Assembly: GCA_003963005.1 (NCBI GenBank)
Contig: RXJW01000030.1
Coordinates: 1-42,846 of the forward strand
Length of the DNA stretch: 42,846 bases
From: Burkholderiales bacterium
Lineage (GTDB): Bacteria > Pseudomonadota > Gammaproteobacteria > Burkholderiales > Burkholderiaceae_C
Reading direction: 5' to 3'
Shown: positions 26,939-34,610 of the stretch, piece by piece
How the letters are laid out: each line of letters starts with the position of its first letter
How positions within the stretch are numbered: position 1 is the stretch's first letter
Program-made: the position numbers and the translations under genes
Notes under the pieces: model-generated
Databases searched by the model: none
What the model was told of the DNA's origin: nothing
What the model saw: only the letters and a program-made list of their open reading frames with translations

Positions 26939-28660
26939 ATGAGTTTCGAGACCCTGGGCCTGAGCCCCACCGTGCTGCAAGCCGTCAAGGACGCCGGCTA
27001 CGAGAACGCCACCGAGGTGCAAGCCCAAGCCATCCCCGCCGCCATCGCGAACAAGGACCTGATGGTCTCGTCGCGCACCGGCTCGGGCAAGACGGCCGCC
27101 TTCATCCTGCCGGCCCTCGAGAAGATCCTCGCCGCCCGCGGCGACAACGGCAAGCGCCGTCAGGACGGGGAGGGACCCGTCCAGGGCCGAGTCCGGGGCG
27201 TCATCTACGGCCCCAAGATCCTGGTCCTGGCGCCCACCCGTGAACTGGCCATGCAGGTGGCCAAGGCCGCCCAGACCTACGGCCGCTTCATCCCGGGCCT
27301 GAAGGTCGCCACGGTGCTGGGCGGCATGCCCTACCCGCTGCAGATCCGCCAGCTCACCGGCCCGCTGGACATCCTGATCGCGACCCCGGGCCGCCTGATC
27401 GATCACATCCAGTCGGGCAAGTGCGTGCTGGCCAATGTCGAGATGCTGGTGCTCGACGAAGCCGACCGCATGCTGGACATGGGCTTCATCGACGACATCA
27501 ACCTGATCGCCGGCAACACCCCCGCCGAGCGCCAGACGGTGATGTTCAGCGCCACTTTCGCCGGCCACGTCGGCCGCCTGGCCCAGCAACTGCTGAAGGA
27601 CCCGGAGCGCATCGAAGTGGCGTCGCACACCGACACCCACGAGAACATCGAACAGCGCCTGCACTGGGCCGACAACCCCCACCACAAGGACCAACTGCTG
27701 GAAGCCATCCTGGCCCAGCCGGAGCTGGACCAGGCCGTGGTCTTCACCAGCACGCAGCGCGATGCCGACTGGCTGGCCGAGCGGCTGGCCGAGATCGGCC
27801 ATGCCGTTGCGCCGCTGCACGGCGCCATGCCGCAAGGCAAGCGCAATCGCGTGCTGATGGGCCTGCGCCGCGGCGACCTGAAGGTGCTGGTCGCCACCGA
27901 CGTCGCCGCCCGCGGCATCGACGTGCCGACCATCAGCCACGTCATCAACTACGGCCTGCCGATGAAGGCCGAGGACTACGTGCACCGCATCGGCCGCACC
28001 GGCCGTGCCGGCCGCCAGGGCCTCGCGATCACGCTGGGCCTGCGCGACGACGTCAGCATGATCCGCCGCATCCAGCAGTTCACGACGCAGACGATTCCCG
28101 TCAGTCACATCGCAGGCCTGGAGCCCAAGACGCAAGAGCCGCGCATCTTCCCGCCGCGCCCGGCCGGTTCGTTCGACGACCGCGGCCCTCGCGGCCACTT
28201 CGGTGGCGGCCGCCCCGGCTTCGGCAACAAGCCTTTCCGCCGTGAAGACGGTGGCCGCCCGTTCCACGGTGGCGGCAAGCCCTTCGGCGATCGTGGCTTC
28301 CAGCCGCGCAACGACGGTTTCCAGCCGCGTCAGGAGGGCTTCCAGCCCCGTGGTGGCGAGGACCGTGGCTTCCAGCCGCGCGACAACCGCGGTTTCGCAC
28401 CGCGCGGTGATCGTGGCGACCGCGGCTTCGCGCCGCGGGAAGAGCGTGGTTTCCAGCCGCGTGAGGACCGTGGCTTCCAGCCGCGCGAGTTCGCGCCCCG
28501 TGAAGACCGTGGCTTCCAGCCGCGTGGCGATCGCCCGTTCAACGCCGGTGGCAAGCCGGCGTTCGGCGGCAAGCCCAGCTTCGGCGGCGGTGACCGCCCG
28601 GCCTTCGGCGGCGAGCGCCGTGGCCCCGGTGGCCCGCGCAAGGGTGGCTTCGGCCGCTGA
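26939..28660 (+). CDS. DEAD-box ATP-dependent RNA helicase with repetitive GFQPR tail
   Basis: A 573-residue RNA helicase for RNA remodelling, ribosome assembly or decay. Core motifs: FETLGL and the Q-motif region (TEVQAQAIP), motif I SSRTGSGKT (44-52), DEAD (173-176), SAT (204-206) and HRIGRTGR (349-356). An unusual Lys/Arg/Gly-rich insert (GDNGKRRQDGEGPVQGRVRG) sits between motifs I and Ia. After the core, residues about 395-573 are a low-complexity tail with some ten GF(Q/A)PR units (about 453-530) and Gly-rich ends, like RGG RNA-binding tails. RhlE-type is most likely. ATG 26939 begins the conserved part; an in-frame TTG at 26924 is the alternative and the Shine-Dalgarno is weak. Confidence 0.92.
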   Translation: MSFETLGLSPTVLQAVKDAGYENATEVQAQAIPAAIANKDLMVSSRTGSGKTAAFILPALEKILAARGDNGKRRQDGEGPVQGRVRGVIYGPKILVLAPTRELAMQVAKAAQTYGRFIPGLKVATVLGGMPYPLQIRQLTGPLDILIATPGRLIDHIQSGKCVLANVEMLVLDEADRMLDMGFIDDINLIAGNTPAERQTVMFSATFAGHVGRLAQQLLKDPERIEVASHTDTHENIEQRLHWADNPHHKDQLLEAILAQPELDQAVVFTSTQRDADWLAERLAEIGHAVAPLHGAMPQGKRNRVLMGLRRGDLKVLVATDVAARGIDVPTISHVINYGLPMKAEDYVHRIGRTGRAGRQGLAITLGLRDDVSMIRRIQQFTTQTIPVSHIAGLEPKTQEPRIFPPRPAGSFDDRGPRGHFGGGRPGFGNKPFRREDGGRPFHGGGKPFGDRGFQPRNDGFQPRQEGFQPRGGEDRGFQPRDNRGFAPRGDRGDRGFAPREERGFQPREDRGFQPREFAPREDRGFQPRGDRPFNAGGKPAFGGKPSFGGGDRPAFGGERRGPGGPRKGGFGR

Positions 28661-28687
28661 GGCCTCCGCCCCCGTCTGAACGACCTC

Positions 28688-28722
28688 AGGCCCCGCACGC
28701 TTTGGCGTGCGGGGCCTTTTTC
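28688..28722 (+). terminator. Strong Rho-independent terminator after the helicase gene
   Basis: AGGCCCCGCACGC (28688-28700), loop TTTG, GCGTGCGGGGCCT (28705-28717), then TTTTTC: a perfect 13-bp stem 27 bp after the stop. Confidence 0.9.
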
Positions 28723-28765
28723 ATGGGGCTGCCAGGCCCGCAGGCCTGGGCGCCGCCGTCTCGCG

Positions 28766-29407
28766 TCAGTAGGCAGCCGTGAACCGGTTGCGGCGGTAGG
28801 CCGGCGCCTCCACTTCGGCCACGATGGCGGCGGCGAGGTCGGAGACGCTGATGCGGCTGTCACCCGCGGCGTCGACCACGGGCGATTCGGTGCCCAGGCG
28901 ATACCGGCCCGTGCGCTCGCCGGGCTCCAGGTGAATGGCCGGCGAGACGAAGGTCCAGTCGAGCGAGGTCGTGTCGGCTCGCAGGCGGTTCAGCACCTCG
29001 CGAGCGGCGAGGGCGCCGGCCTTCCACTCGGCCGGGAAGGCCGGCGAATCCACGAGTTGCTGCCCCGGCGCGATGAACAGGCTGCCCGCACCGCCGACCA
29101 CGATCAGGCGCACGCCGGCAGCCCGCGCGGCATCGGTGATGCGCTGGCTGCCGCGCAGGAAGTCGTCATGCAGCTGCGGGTTCGTCCAGCCGGCGTTGTA
29201 GGCGCTGATGACGGCGTCGACGCCGGCCAACTCGGCCGCGAGGTCCGGGGCGCCGAGGACGTCGACCGTCTTCACCGACAGACCTGGCCGTGGGGCGAGC
29301 TTGCTGGCGTCGCGTTGCAGGGCGTGCACCTCGTGGCCGCGGTTCAGCAGTTCGTCGAGCAGGGCGGTGCCGACAAAGCCGGTGGCACCGATCAGGGCGA
29401 TCTTCAT
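28766..29407 (-). CDS. NAD(P)-binding Rossmann-fold oxidoreductase-like protein
   Basis: A 213-residue protein of the atypical SDR/NAD(P)H-binding (YesF/NmrA-like) kind: MKIALIGATGFVGTALLDELLNRGHEV at the N terminus with GxxGxxG at residues 7-13, LIVVGGAGSLF, DWTFVSPA and a C-terminal ISVSDLAAAIVAE. Start at 29407 (ATG, with GGAGAA upstream) is chosen because it gives the Rossmann strand at once; the open frame runs further upstream without support. Divergent from a LysR gene, which is probably its regulator. Such pairs often respond to redox or quinone stress; substrate unknown. Confidence 0.87.
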   Translation of the reverse strand: MKIALIGATGFVGTALLDELLNRGHEVHALQRDASKLAPRPGLSVKTVDVLGAPDLAAELAGVDAVISAYNAGWTNPQLHDDFLRGSQRITDAARAAGVRLIVVGGAGSLFIAPGQQLVDSPAFPAEWKAGALAAREVLNRLRADTTSLDWTFVSPAIHLEPGERTGRYRLGTESPVVDAAGDSRISVSDLAAAIVAEVEAPAYRRNRFTAAY

Positions 29408-29437
29408 GGCAGGTTCTCCAACCGAGTTCTGGGGTGA

Positions 29438-29452
29438 GCGAAATTCTTTCGC
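29438..29452. promoter_or_regulatory. Inverted repeat between the LysR gene and its divergent neighbour
   Basis: GCGAAA-TTC-TTTCGC is a perfect 6-3-6 inverted repeat in the 101-bp divergent gap (29408-29508). LysR-type regulators normally bind such a site to control themselves and the divergent gene; that role is inferred. Confidence 0.4.
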
Positions 29453-29508
29453 CTTCACGATGGCTTGATAAGTCGGCCAAAATCGCCTGCACTGTTTAGA
29501 AGAACTTC

Positions 29509-30384
29509 ATGCTCGACCAACTCAAGCGCATGGGAGTGCTGGCCGCCGTGGTTCGACACGGCAGCTTTGCGGCGGCCGCCCGGCAGCTGCGCACCAGCAC
29601 CTCGGCCGTCAGCCAGCAGATCCGTGCGCTGGAGCACGACATGGGCGTGACGCTGCTGCACCGGTCCACCCGCAAGCTCAGCCTGACGCCGGCCGGCGAG
29701 CGCTTCCACGCCGGCTGCGCCGCGATGGTGGCGGCCGCTGAATCAGCCCAGGCGCAGCTCCAGCAGTTGCGGGATGCGCCGGAGGGCGAGCTGCGCCTGG
29801 CGATGACGGTGGGTTTCGCGCGCCAGCTCGCGCCGGCCCTGTCGCCGCTGCTGGCGGCGCATCCCGGGCTGCGCCTGCACCTGCAGGTGGAAGACGGCTT
29901 CACCGACCTCGTCGCGCACCGCATCGACCTCGCCATCCGCTTCGGCCGGCTGCCCGACAGCGCCTGGGTGGCGCAGCGCATCGGCAGCGTGCGCATGAGC
30001 CTGTACGCGGCGCCGGCCTATCTCGCCGAGCACGGCGTGCCGACCACGCCCGAGGCCCTGGGTGCCGCCGATTGGCTGATGCTGCAGGCCGGGACCGACA
30101 CGCCGCGCCAGCTTCCCGGCACGAGCCTGACCATCACGCCGCGCTACACCAGCAACAACCAGCTCAGCCTGCAGCAGCTGTGCGAGGCCGGCCTGGGCCT
30201 GGCGATGCTGGGTGACGAGGATGTGGCCGCGGCGGTCGCTTCGGGGCGGCTGCTGCGGCTGGCGTCCGCCATCGACTGGCCGGTGCTGCCCGTCTGGGCG
30301 CTGACGCCACAACGCGATGCCCAGCCGGCCAAGGTGCGCCATGCCATCGCGGCGCTGCGCGCGCATTTCGAGGGCCGGCCATGA
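29509..30384 (+). CDS. LysR-family transcriptional regulator
   Basis: A 291-residue regulator: N-terminal winged HTH (LKRMGVLAAVVRHGSFAAAARQLRTSTSAVSQQIRALEHDMGVTLLHRSTRKLSLTPAGERF, about residues 5-68) and a LysR substrate-binding domain of the CrgA/DsdC-like group (GELRLAMTVGFARQLAPALSPLLAAHPGLRLHLQVEDGFTDLVAHRIDLAIRFG). Divergent from the NAD(P)-binding gene. Overlaps the next gene by 4 bp (ATGA), an unusual continuation for a regulator gene. Confidence 0.92.
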   Translation: MLDQLKRMGVLAAVVRHGSFAAAARQLRTSTSAVSQQIRALEHDMGVTLLHRSTRKLSLTPAGERFHAGCAAMVAAAESAQAQLQQLRDAPEGELRLAMTVGFARQLAPALSPLLAAHPGLRLHLQVEDGFTDLVAHRIDLAIRFGRLPDSAWVAQRIGSVRMSLYAAPAYLAEHGVPTTPEALGAADWLMLQAGTDTPRQLPGTSLTITPRYTSNNQLSLQQLCEAGLGLAMLGDEDVAAAVASGRLLRLASAIDWPVLPVWALTPQRDAQPAKVRHAIAALRAHFEGRP

Positions 30385-30974
30385 CACGCCAGACGGGCAC
30401 CCTGACGCAGTGGGACGATGCGAAAGGCTATGGCTTCATCACGCCCGATGGCGGTGGGGCCAAGGTGTTCGTGCACGCCACGGCCTTCGGATTGCGGCCA
30501 CACCGACCCTTCGCTGGCGAACGGCTGAGCTTCCGGGAAGGCACGGACGCGCAGGGCAAGCGGCGCGCGCAGGACGTGCAAGGCCTCGCGCGACGCGCCC
30601 CGCCCCCCGCTCCGGCCCCCCGCAGCGGCAGCGGCCTCCTGCTGCTCGTGCCGGCCTTCGCGGCCTTCGTGCTGGCCTGTCATCTGCGCTGGGGCCTGCC
30701 CAACTGGACCTGGGGCCTGTACTCGGCGCTCAGCATGGCGACCTTCATCGTCTACGCGCTCGACAAGCGGGCGGCGGGCCGCGGCGAATGGCGTGTGGCC
30801 GAGAACACCCTGCACCTGCTGGCGCTGGCGGGCGGCTGGCCAGGTGCGCTGCTGGCCCAACAGACGCTGCGCCACAAGAGCGCCAAGGCGAGCTTTCGGC
30901 GTGTCTACTGGGCGACCGTGGTCCTGAACGTGGCGGGCTTCATCGCCATCTTCACGCCGTTGCTGAAAAACTGA
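30381..30974 (+). CDS. Cold-shock domain fused to DUF1294 membrane domain
   Basis: A 197-residue fusion. Residues about 4-66 are a cold-shock domain with both RNA-binding motifs (KGYGFI and VFVHA); a Pro/Ala linker follows; residues about 80-195 are DUF1294 with hydrophobic segments (LLLLVPAFAAFVLACHL, WTWGLYSALSMATFIVYALDKRAA, then RVAENTLHLLALAGGWPGALLAQQTLRHKSAKASFRRVYW). The fusion is known in proteobacteria; function unknown, possibly an RNA-linked membrane protein. The last 23 bp overlap the converging hydratase gene. Confidence 0.9.
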   Translation: MTRQTGTLTQWDDAKGYGFITPDGGGAKVFVHATAFGLRPHRPFAGERLSFREGTDAQGKRRAQDVQGLARRAPPPAPAPRSGSGLLLLVPAFAAFVLACHLRWGLPNWTWGLYSALSMATFIVYALDKRAAGRGEWRVAENTLHLLALAGGWPGALLAQQTLRHKSAKASFRRVYWATVVLNVAGFIAIFTPLLKN

Positions 30975-31683
30975 ACTCGCCCAGCCCCTCGATGGCGAGC
31001 GTTCCGCGCGGCGAGCCCGGGCAGGGGTGCACCCCGCCCCACGCGCCCGTCGTCACGACCGTGCCGGCCTTGACCGTGTCGCCGTGGCGCGTGGCATGGC
31101 GCAGCCAGGCCGGCAGCACGCCGGCCGGATCGGCGAGCGAATGGCCGCCGCGCCGCTCGATCACCGGCTGGCCGGGCAGGGCCAGGCGCCAGCCGAGTCG
31201 CGCCCAGTCCAAGGCCTGCCACGGCTGCCACGGGCCGGTCAGCAGGCCGGCGTTGGACTGGAAGTCGGCCATGCGCAGCAGGGCGGGGGCGTCGAGCGCT
31301 TGCGCCCAGCGGGACGCAATGCACTCCACGGCGATGCACAGGCCGTCGATGAGGCTGGCGTCCAGCGGGCCCTGCGCGTCCTCCGGCGTCACGTCGCGGG
31401 CCAGGCGCAGGGCCACTTCGGCCTCGATGCCCAGCAGATCCCGCCCCGGCGTGGGGGCCACGGGCGAATGGCTGAAGGGCCCCTGCAGGCCGGCGCCGCC
31501 GGACTTCCATCGGTCCCGGGGCCAGCCCAGGGCCTGTGCCACGCCGGCCTGCACCGCGTAGGCGTCGGCCTCGGTCGTGACGGCCGCCGCCCAGGGCGTG
31601 GCGTCGATCAGGCCGGCACGGCGGTGCGCGTGCTGAAGGGTGTCAATGAGGGCGTCAAGCGAGGTGGGCGGTGCGTCGGCCAT
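30952..31683 (-). CDS. 2-keto-4-pentenoate hydratase-like protein (FAH superfamily)
   Basis: A 243-residue protein of the hydratase branch of the fumarylacetoacetate hydrolase superfamily, which acts in meta-cleavage of aromatics. Visible are DAYAVQAGV, WKSGGAG in place of the usual WKxG(x)T region, GIEAEVALRL with the metal-binding Glu pair, and IDGLCIAVECIASRW. Slightly shorter than MhpD (about 269). The neighbour on the same strand, an extradiol dioxygenase 44 bp upstream, fits a ring-cleavage role, but no full pathway is present. Confidence 0.82.
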   Translation of the reverse strand: MADAPPTSLDALIDTLQHAHRRAGLIDATPWAAAVTTEADAYAVQAGVAQALGWPRDRWKSGGAGLQGPFSHSPVAPTPGRDLLGIEAEVALRLARDVTPEDAQGPLDASLIDGLCIAVECIASRWAQALDAPALLRMADFQSNAGLLTGPWQPWQALDWARLGWRLALPGQPVIERRGGHSLADPAGVLPAWLRHATRHGDTVKAGTVVTTGAWGGVHPCPGSPRGTLAIEGLGEFSFSATA

Positions 31684-31727
31684 GGCGGATCCTGTGAGGC
31701 ATGCCAGTGTCGACGATGCCCTCCGGC

Positions 31728-32522
31728 TCAGCCGAACCTGAAGCTCGACGCCGTGATGGCGCCCATGTACGCGGTCTCGTGATACGTGCAGCGCGCTTCG
31801 TCGCCTTCCGCCGCACCGGCGGCCACCATCAGGGGCAGCAGGTGCTCCTCGCGGGCATGGGCCTGGCGCGCGGCCGGGGCCTGCGCCCAGGCCTTCAGGC
31901 GTTCACCGCGGCCATCCGCCGAGGGCAGGGCGCTCTGCAGCCAGGCGTCGAACGCGACCGACGGCGCGCGGCCGGCGCCGCTGAACATCAAGGGCAGGTT
32001 GTGGAAGCTGAAGCCGCTGCCAAGGATCAGCACGCCCTCGTCGCGCAGCGGCGCGAGTGCCCGGCCCAGCGTCAGGTGTTCGGCGGGGCTGAGGCCCTGG
32101 CGCAGCGACAGTTGCACGACCGGGATCTGCGCGTCGGGGTACATCGGCGCCAGCGTGCAGAAGGCGCCGTGGTCGAAGCCGCGCGTGGCGTTGCGCGCAG
32201 CCGGCAGGCCCGCCGCCTCGATCAGGCCGACGACGCGCTCGGCCAGAGCCGGATCGCCGGGCGCCGGGTAGACCACCTCGTAGGTGTGCGGCGGGAAGCC
32301 ACCGTAGTCGTACAGCATGCCCGGCCGCTGCGCGGTCATCACCGTGAAGGCCGCTTCCTCCCAGTGGGCGGAGATCATCAGGATCGCGCGCGGGGGCTCG
32401 GGCAGCGAACCCGGCACGGCCTGCAGCGCGGCTTCGAGCTGGGCATGGCCGCGGCGGAAGTCGCCGTCCATCCAGGGCCAGGGGCCGCCGCCGTGGGAGA
32501 GGAAGAAGGTGGGCTGTCTCAT
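31728..32522 (-). CDS. Extradiol ring-cleavage dioxygenase, 4,5-DOPA dioxygenase (LigB/YgiD) type
   Basis: A 264-residue metalloenzyme of the class III extradiol dioxygenase family. Candidate metal and catalytic histidines are His10 (FFLSHGGGP), His53 (ISAHWE), His118 (RGFDHGAF), His174 (GSGFSFHNL) and His227 (EEHLLP); YDYGGFPPHTYEVVYPAPGDP and a terminal TYHETAYMGAITASSFRFG complete the family pattern. Natural substrate of YgiD-type enzymes in bacteria is unsettled; catechols such as DOPA are cleaved in vitro. Upstream of the hydratase gene on the same strand. Confidence 0.92.
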   Translation of the reverse strand: MRQPTFFLSHGGGPWPWMDGDFRRGHAQLEAALQAVPGSLPEPPRAILMISAHWEEAAFTVMTAQRPGMLYDYGGFPPHTYEVVYPAPGDPALAERVVGLIEAAGLPAARNATRGFDHGAFCTLAPMYPDAQIPVVQLSLRQGLSPAEHLTLGRALAPLRDEGVLILGSGFSFHNLPLMFSGAGRAPSVAFDAWLQSALPSADGRGERLKAWAQAPAARQAHAREEHLLPLMVAAGAAEGDEARCTYHETAYMGAITASSFRFG

Positions 32523-32607
32523 GGTGGCGGCCAGCTTAGGCGCGCATCCGGGGCGCGGGGTTCAACACCTCCGCCGCCAGCGCTCAAAGCGGCTGAACGG
32601 TCGCCGC

Positions 32608-32613
32608 GATAAT
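32608..32613 (+). promoter_or_regulatory. Possible -10 box of the condensin operon
   Basis: GATAAT ends 9 bp before the ATG at 32623, with no Shine-Dalgarno between. No good -35 is seen. If real, the mRNA would be leaderless or nearly so. Confidence 0.3.
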
Positions 32614-32622
32614 CCGCCCCCC

Positions 32623-33930
32623 ATGCAGATCCTGCCGCCCGATTCCGACGATGCCCAGCGCCCCGACCGCGTGGAGGACTACTTCCGCGACGGCGCGGCG
32701 CCGAACGAGGCCCTGCTGTGGTGGCAGCTCGAGCGCCAGGACGCGCTGCAGGCCGCGTTGCGGGCCTTGTTCCAGGGGCCGGCGGGCCTGACGCGACTGC
32801 GGCTGTGGGTGTTCCTGGAGTTGATGGCCCTGCGCGAGTCGCGTCTGACCCGCGAGGCGTTGAACCAGGCCTTCCACGTGCTGCGCGACGAAGTGCTCGA
32901 CAGCGTGCTCAAGCGCCTGCGCGAGGCCGACCTGCTCGCCTGGGATGCCACCGCACAAACCTACGCCGTCACACCCCTGGCCCAGCAGGTCGTGGGGCTG
33001 CTGCAGCCGCTCACGCAGGAGCAGGCACCCGATGGCGACCTCGCCTCGCTGCTGGCCGGCGTGGCCGGGGCGCACCAGCTCGGCACGCTGCAGCCGGCGC
33101 AGTTGCAGCACCTGCTGGCGCAGCTCTCGCGGCTGTACGACGAATTCGCGGATGCGATCGCCAGTGGCAGCGAGTTCGCTCTGCGCCGGGCGCGCACCCG
33201 TTTCGAGAAGGCGCTGACGCTGGTCGACCGCGCCGGCGAGGCGCTGGGCGCGATCATTGCCCAGGCCGAATCTGCCGGCGACGCCCGCCTGGAGCGCTTG
33301 GCGCGTGAGCTGGGCCTGGCCCAGGCCCGCCTGCTGGCGATGGCCAGCCAGTTCAACCGCGCGCTGCAGCAGGCCGACCGCCAGCGTGTGACGCTCGGCT
33401 CCACCGGCATCACCACCACCGACGTGCGCCGCTGGCTGCAGAGCCAGGGCGACCTGGCCGCGCTTATCAGCGGCGGCTGGCTGCGCCCGGTGCACCCGGT
33501 GCTGGTGGCGCAGCGGGACCTCGTCGACACCGCCGAGGCCGAGTTCGAGCGCGATCGCCCGGTCGCGGCGGACGCGGCCGCCTTGCCGCAAGGCCAGGCC
33601 GCGCCACCCGGCGAACTGGCCGTGCTGCAACTGCCGCCCGAGATGGGCCAGATGCAGGCCCTGCTGAACGCCTGGACCGCCGCCGGCACGACCGAACCCC
33701 AGGACCTGGCGCCTGCCGTACTCGGCGGCAGCTACGCCCGCGCCGCCTACCGCGCCCAGTTGCTGCCGCTGCTGGGCGACCCGCAGGCGCGCCACCTCAA
33801 GGGCGCGACAGGCGACATGGCACGCCAGCCCTGGAGCGTGCGCTGGTCGGCCGAACAAGGCGAAGTCGACGACGAGTTCATCCGGTGGATGAGCCGCGGC
33901 GTCCTGCAACCTGAACCTCCCTCCCCATGA
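32623..33930 (+). CDS. Kleisin-like condensin subunit (MksF/JetA-like)
   Basis: A 435-residue first gene of a three-gene SMC operon. The N-terminal part is a helical, winged-helix-like domain (LTRLRLWVFLELMALRESRLTREALNQAFHVLRDEVLDSVLKRLREADLLAWD), the middle is long amphipathic helices (about 150-290), and the C-terminal part has a second compact segment ending WSVRWSAEQGEVDDEFIRWMSRGVL. This layout and length fit MukF/MksF or JetA kleisins, which bridge the SMC head. I make the call mainly from operon position and size: 435 + 227 + 938 residues with the ATPase last. ATG 32623 is chosen; the frame open upstream is shadow of the dioxygenase. Overlaps the next gene by 4 bp. Confidence 0.65.
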   Translation: MQILPPDSDDAQRPDRVEDYFRDGAAPNEALLWWQLERQDALQAALRALFQGPAGLTRLRLWVFLELMALRESRLTREALNQAFHVLRDEVLDSVLKRLREADLLAWDATAQTYAVTPLAQQVVGLLQPLTQEQAPDGDLASLLAGVAGAHQLGTLQPAQLQHLLAQLSRLYDEFADAIASGSEFALRRARTRFEKALTLVDRAGEALGAIIAQAESAGDARLERLARELGLAQARLLAMASQFNRALQQADRQRVTLGSTGITTTDVRRWLQSQGDLAALISGGWLRPVHPVLVAQRDLVDTAEAEFERDRPVAADAAALPQGQAAPPGELAVLQLPPEMGQMQALLNAWTAAGTTEPQDLAPAVLGGSYARAAYRAQLLPLLGDPQARHLKGATGDMARQPWSVRWSAEQGEVDDEFIRWMSRGVLQPEPPSP

Positions 33931-34610
33931 GCCCACTCGACGAATCCCAGCAACTCGCCGCGCAACTGCTGGCCCGCCGTTGGCTGCCGCGCAGCCACCC
34001 GCTCGTGAAGCGCGCGCTGATCGACACCGAGCTGTGGAACCAGCTCGGTGCCCGTCTGGCAGGCGTCGGCCTGCAGCTCGTGGACAACGTGCACGCCGAC
34101 CACATCGCCGTCGCGCTGATGCGCCCGGCCGAGAGTGCCGTGTTCGGCGAAACCGGGCTGGCGGCCAACAACAACCTCGACATCCCGCGCGACGGCGTGG
34201 CGCTGCTGGTGGTGCTGTGGAGCCTGATCGTGTTGCCCAAGCGCCAGCGCCAGGTGGCGCGCAGCGATGCCATCCATGCCGGCCAGGGCGAGATGTTCGC
34301 CACCGACAAGCCCATGCCCCAGGCCGCGGCGGTCTCGCCCCTCATCAGTTACCGCAGCCTGCTCGCCGACTTCGGCGACCAGCTCGGCAAGAAGCTGCGC
34401 CTGGACACCAACCTCAAGCTGCTGGAGCGGCACGGTTTCATTACGCGCCGCGGCGAGGACATCGCCGAAGGCCCGCTGCTGGACCTGCTGATCGACTACG
34501 ACCTGCTCGCTCCACGCATCCTCGACGGCGCCCTGGGCGACGTGCTGGCCCGCGCCGGCCACCCGCTGCCGCGCCTGGACGAGGCCGAACAACAAGACAT
34601 TGACGACTGA
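33927..34610 (+). CDS. Small condensin subunit (MksE/JetB-like, DUF4194-like)
   Basis: A 227-residue protein, probably built of winged-helix domains: N-terminal SHPLVKRALIDTELWNQLGARLAGVGLQLVDN with HIAVALM, a central hydrophobic helix (GVALLVVLWSLIVLPK), and a C-terminal part DTNLKLLERHGFITRRGEDIAEGPLLDLLIDYDLLAPRILDG. MksE and JetB proteins of this size bind the kleisin. It overlaps the kleisin-like gene by 4 bp and the ATPase gene by 1 bp (TGATG), so the three are made together. Family call depends on context. Confidence 0.65.
   Translation: MSPLDESQQLAAQLLARRWLPRSHPLVKRALIDTELWNQLGARLAGVGLQLVDNVHADHIAVALMRPAESAVFGETGLAANNNLDIPRDGVALLVVLWSLIVLPKRQRQVARSDAIHAGQGEMFATDKPMPQAAAVSPLISYRSLLADFGDQLGKKLRLDTNLKLLERHGFITRRGEDIAEGPLLDLLIDYDLLAPRILDGALGDVLARAGHPLPRLDEAEQQDIDD

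Noticed and set aside
28290..28550. CRISPR-like repetition in the helicase 3' region
   Set aside because: The repeats are in-frame codons for GF(Q/A)PR, vary in length and have no unique spacers; they are protein repeats.
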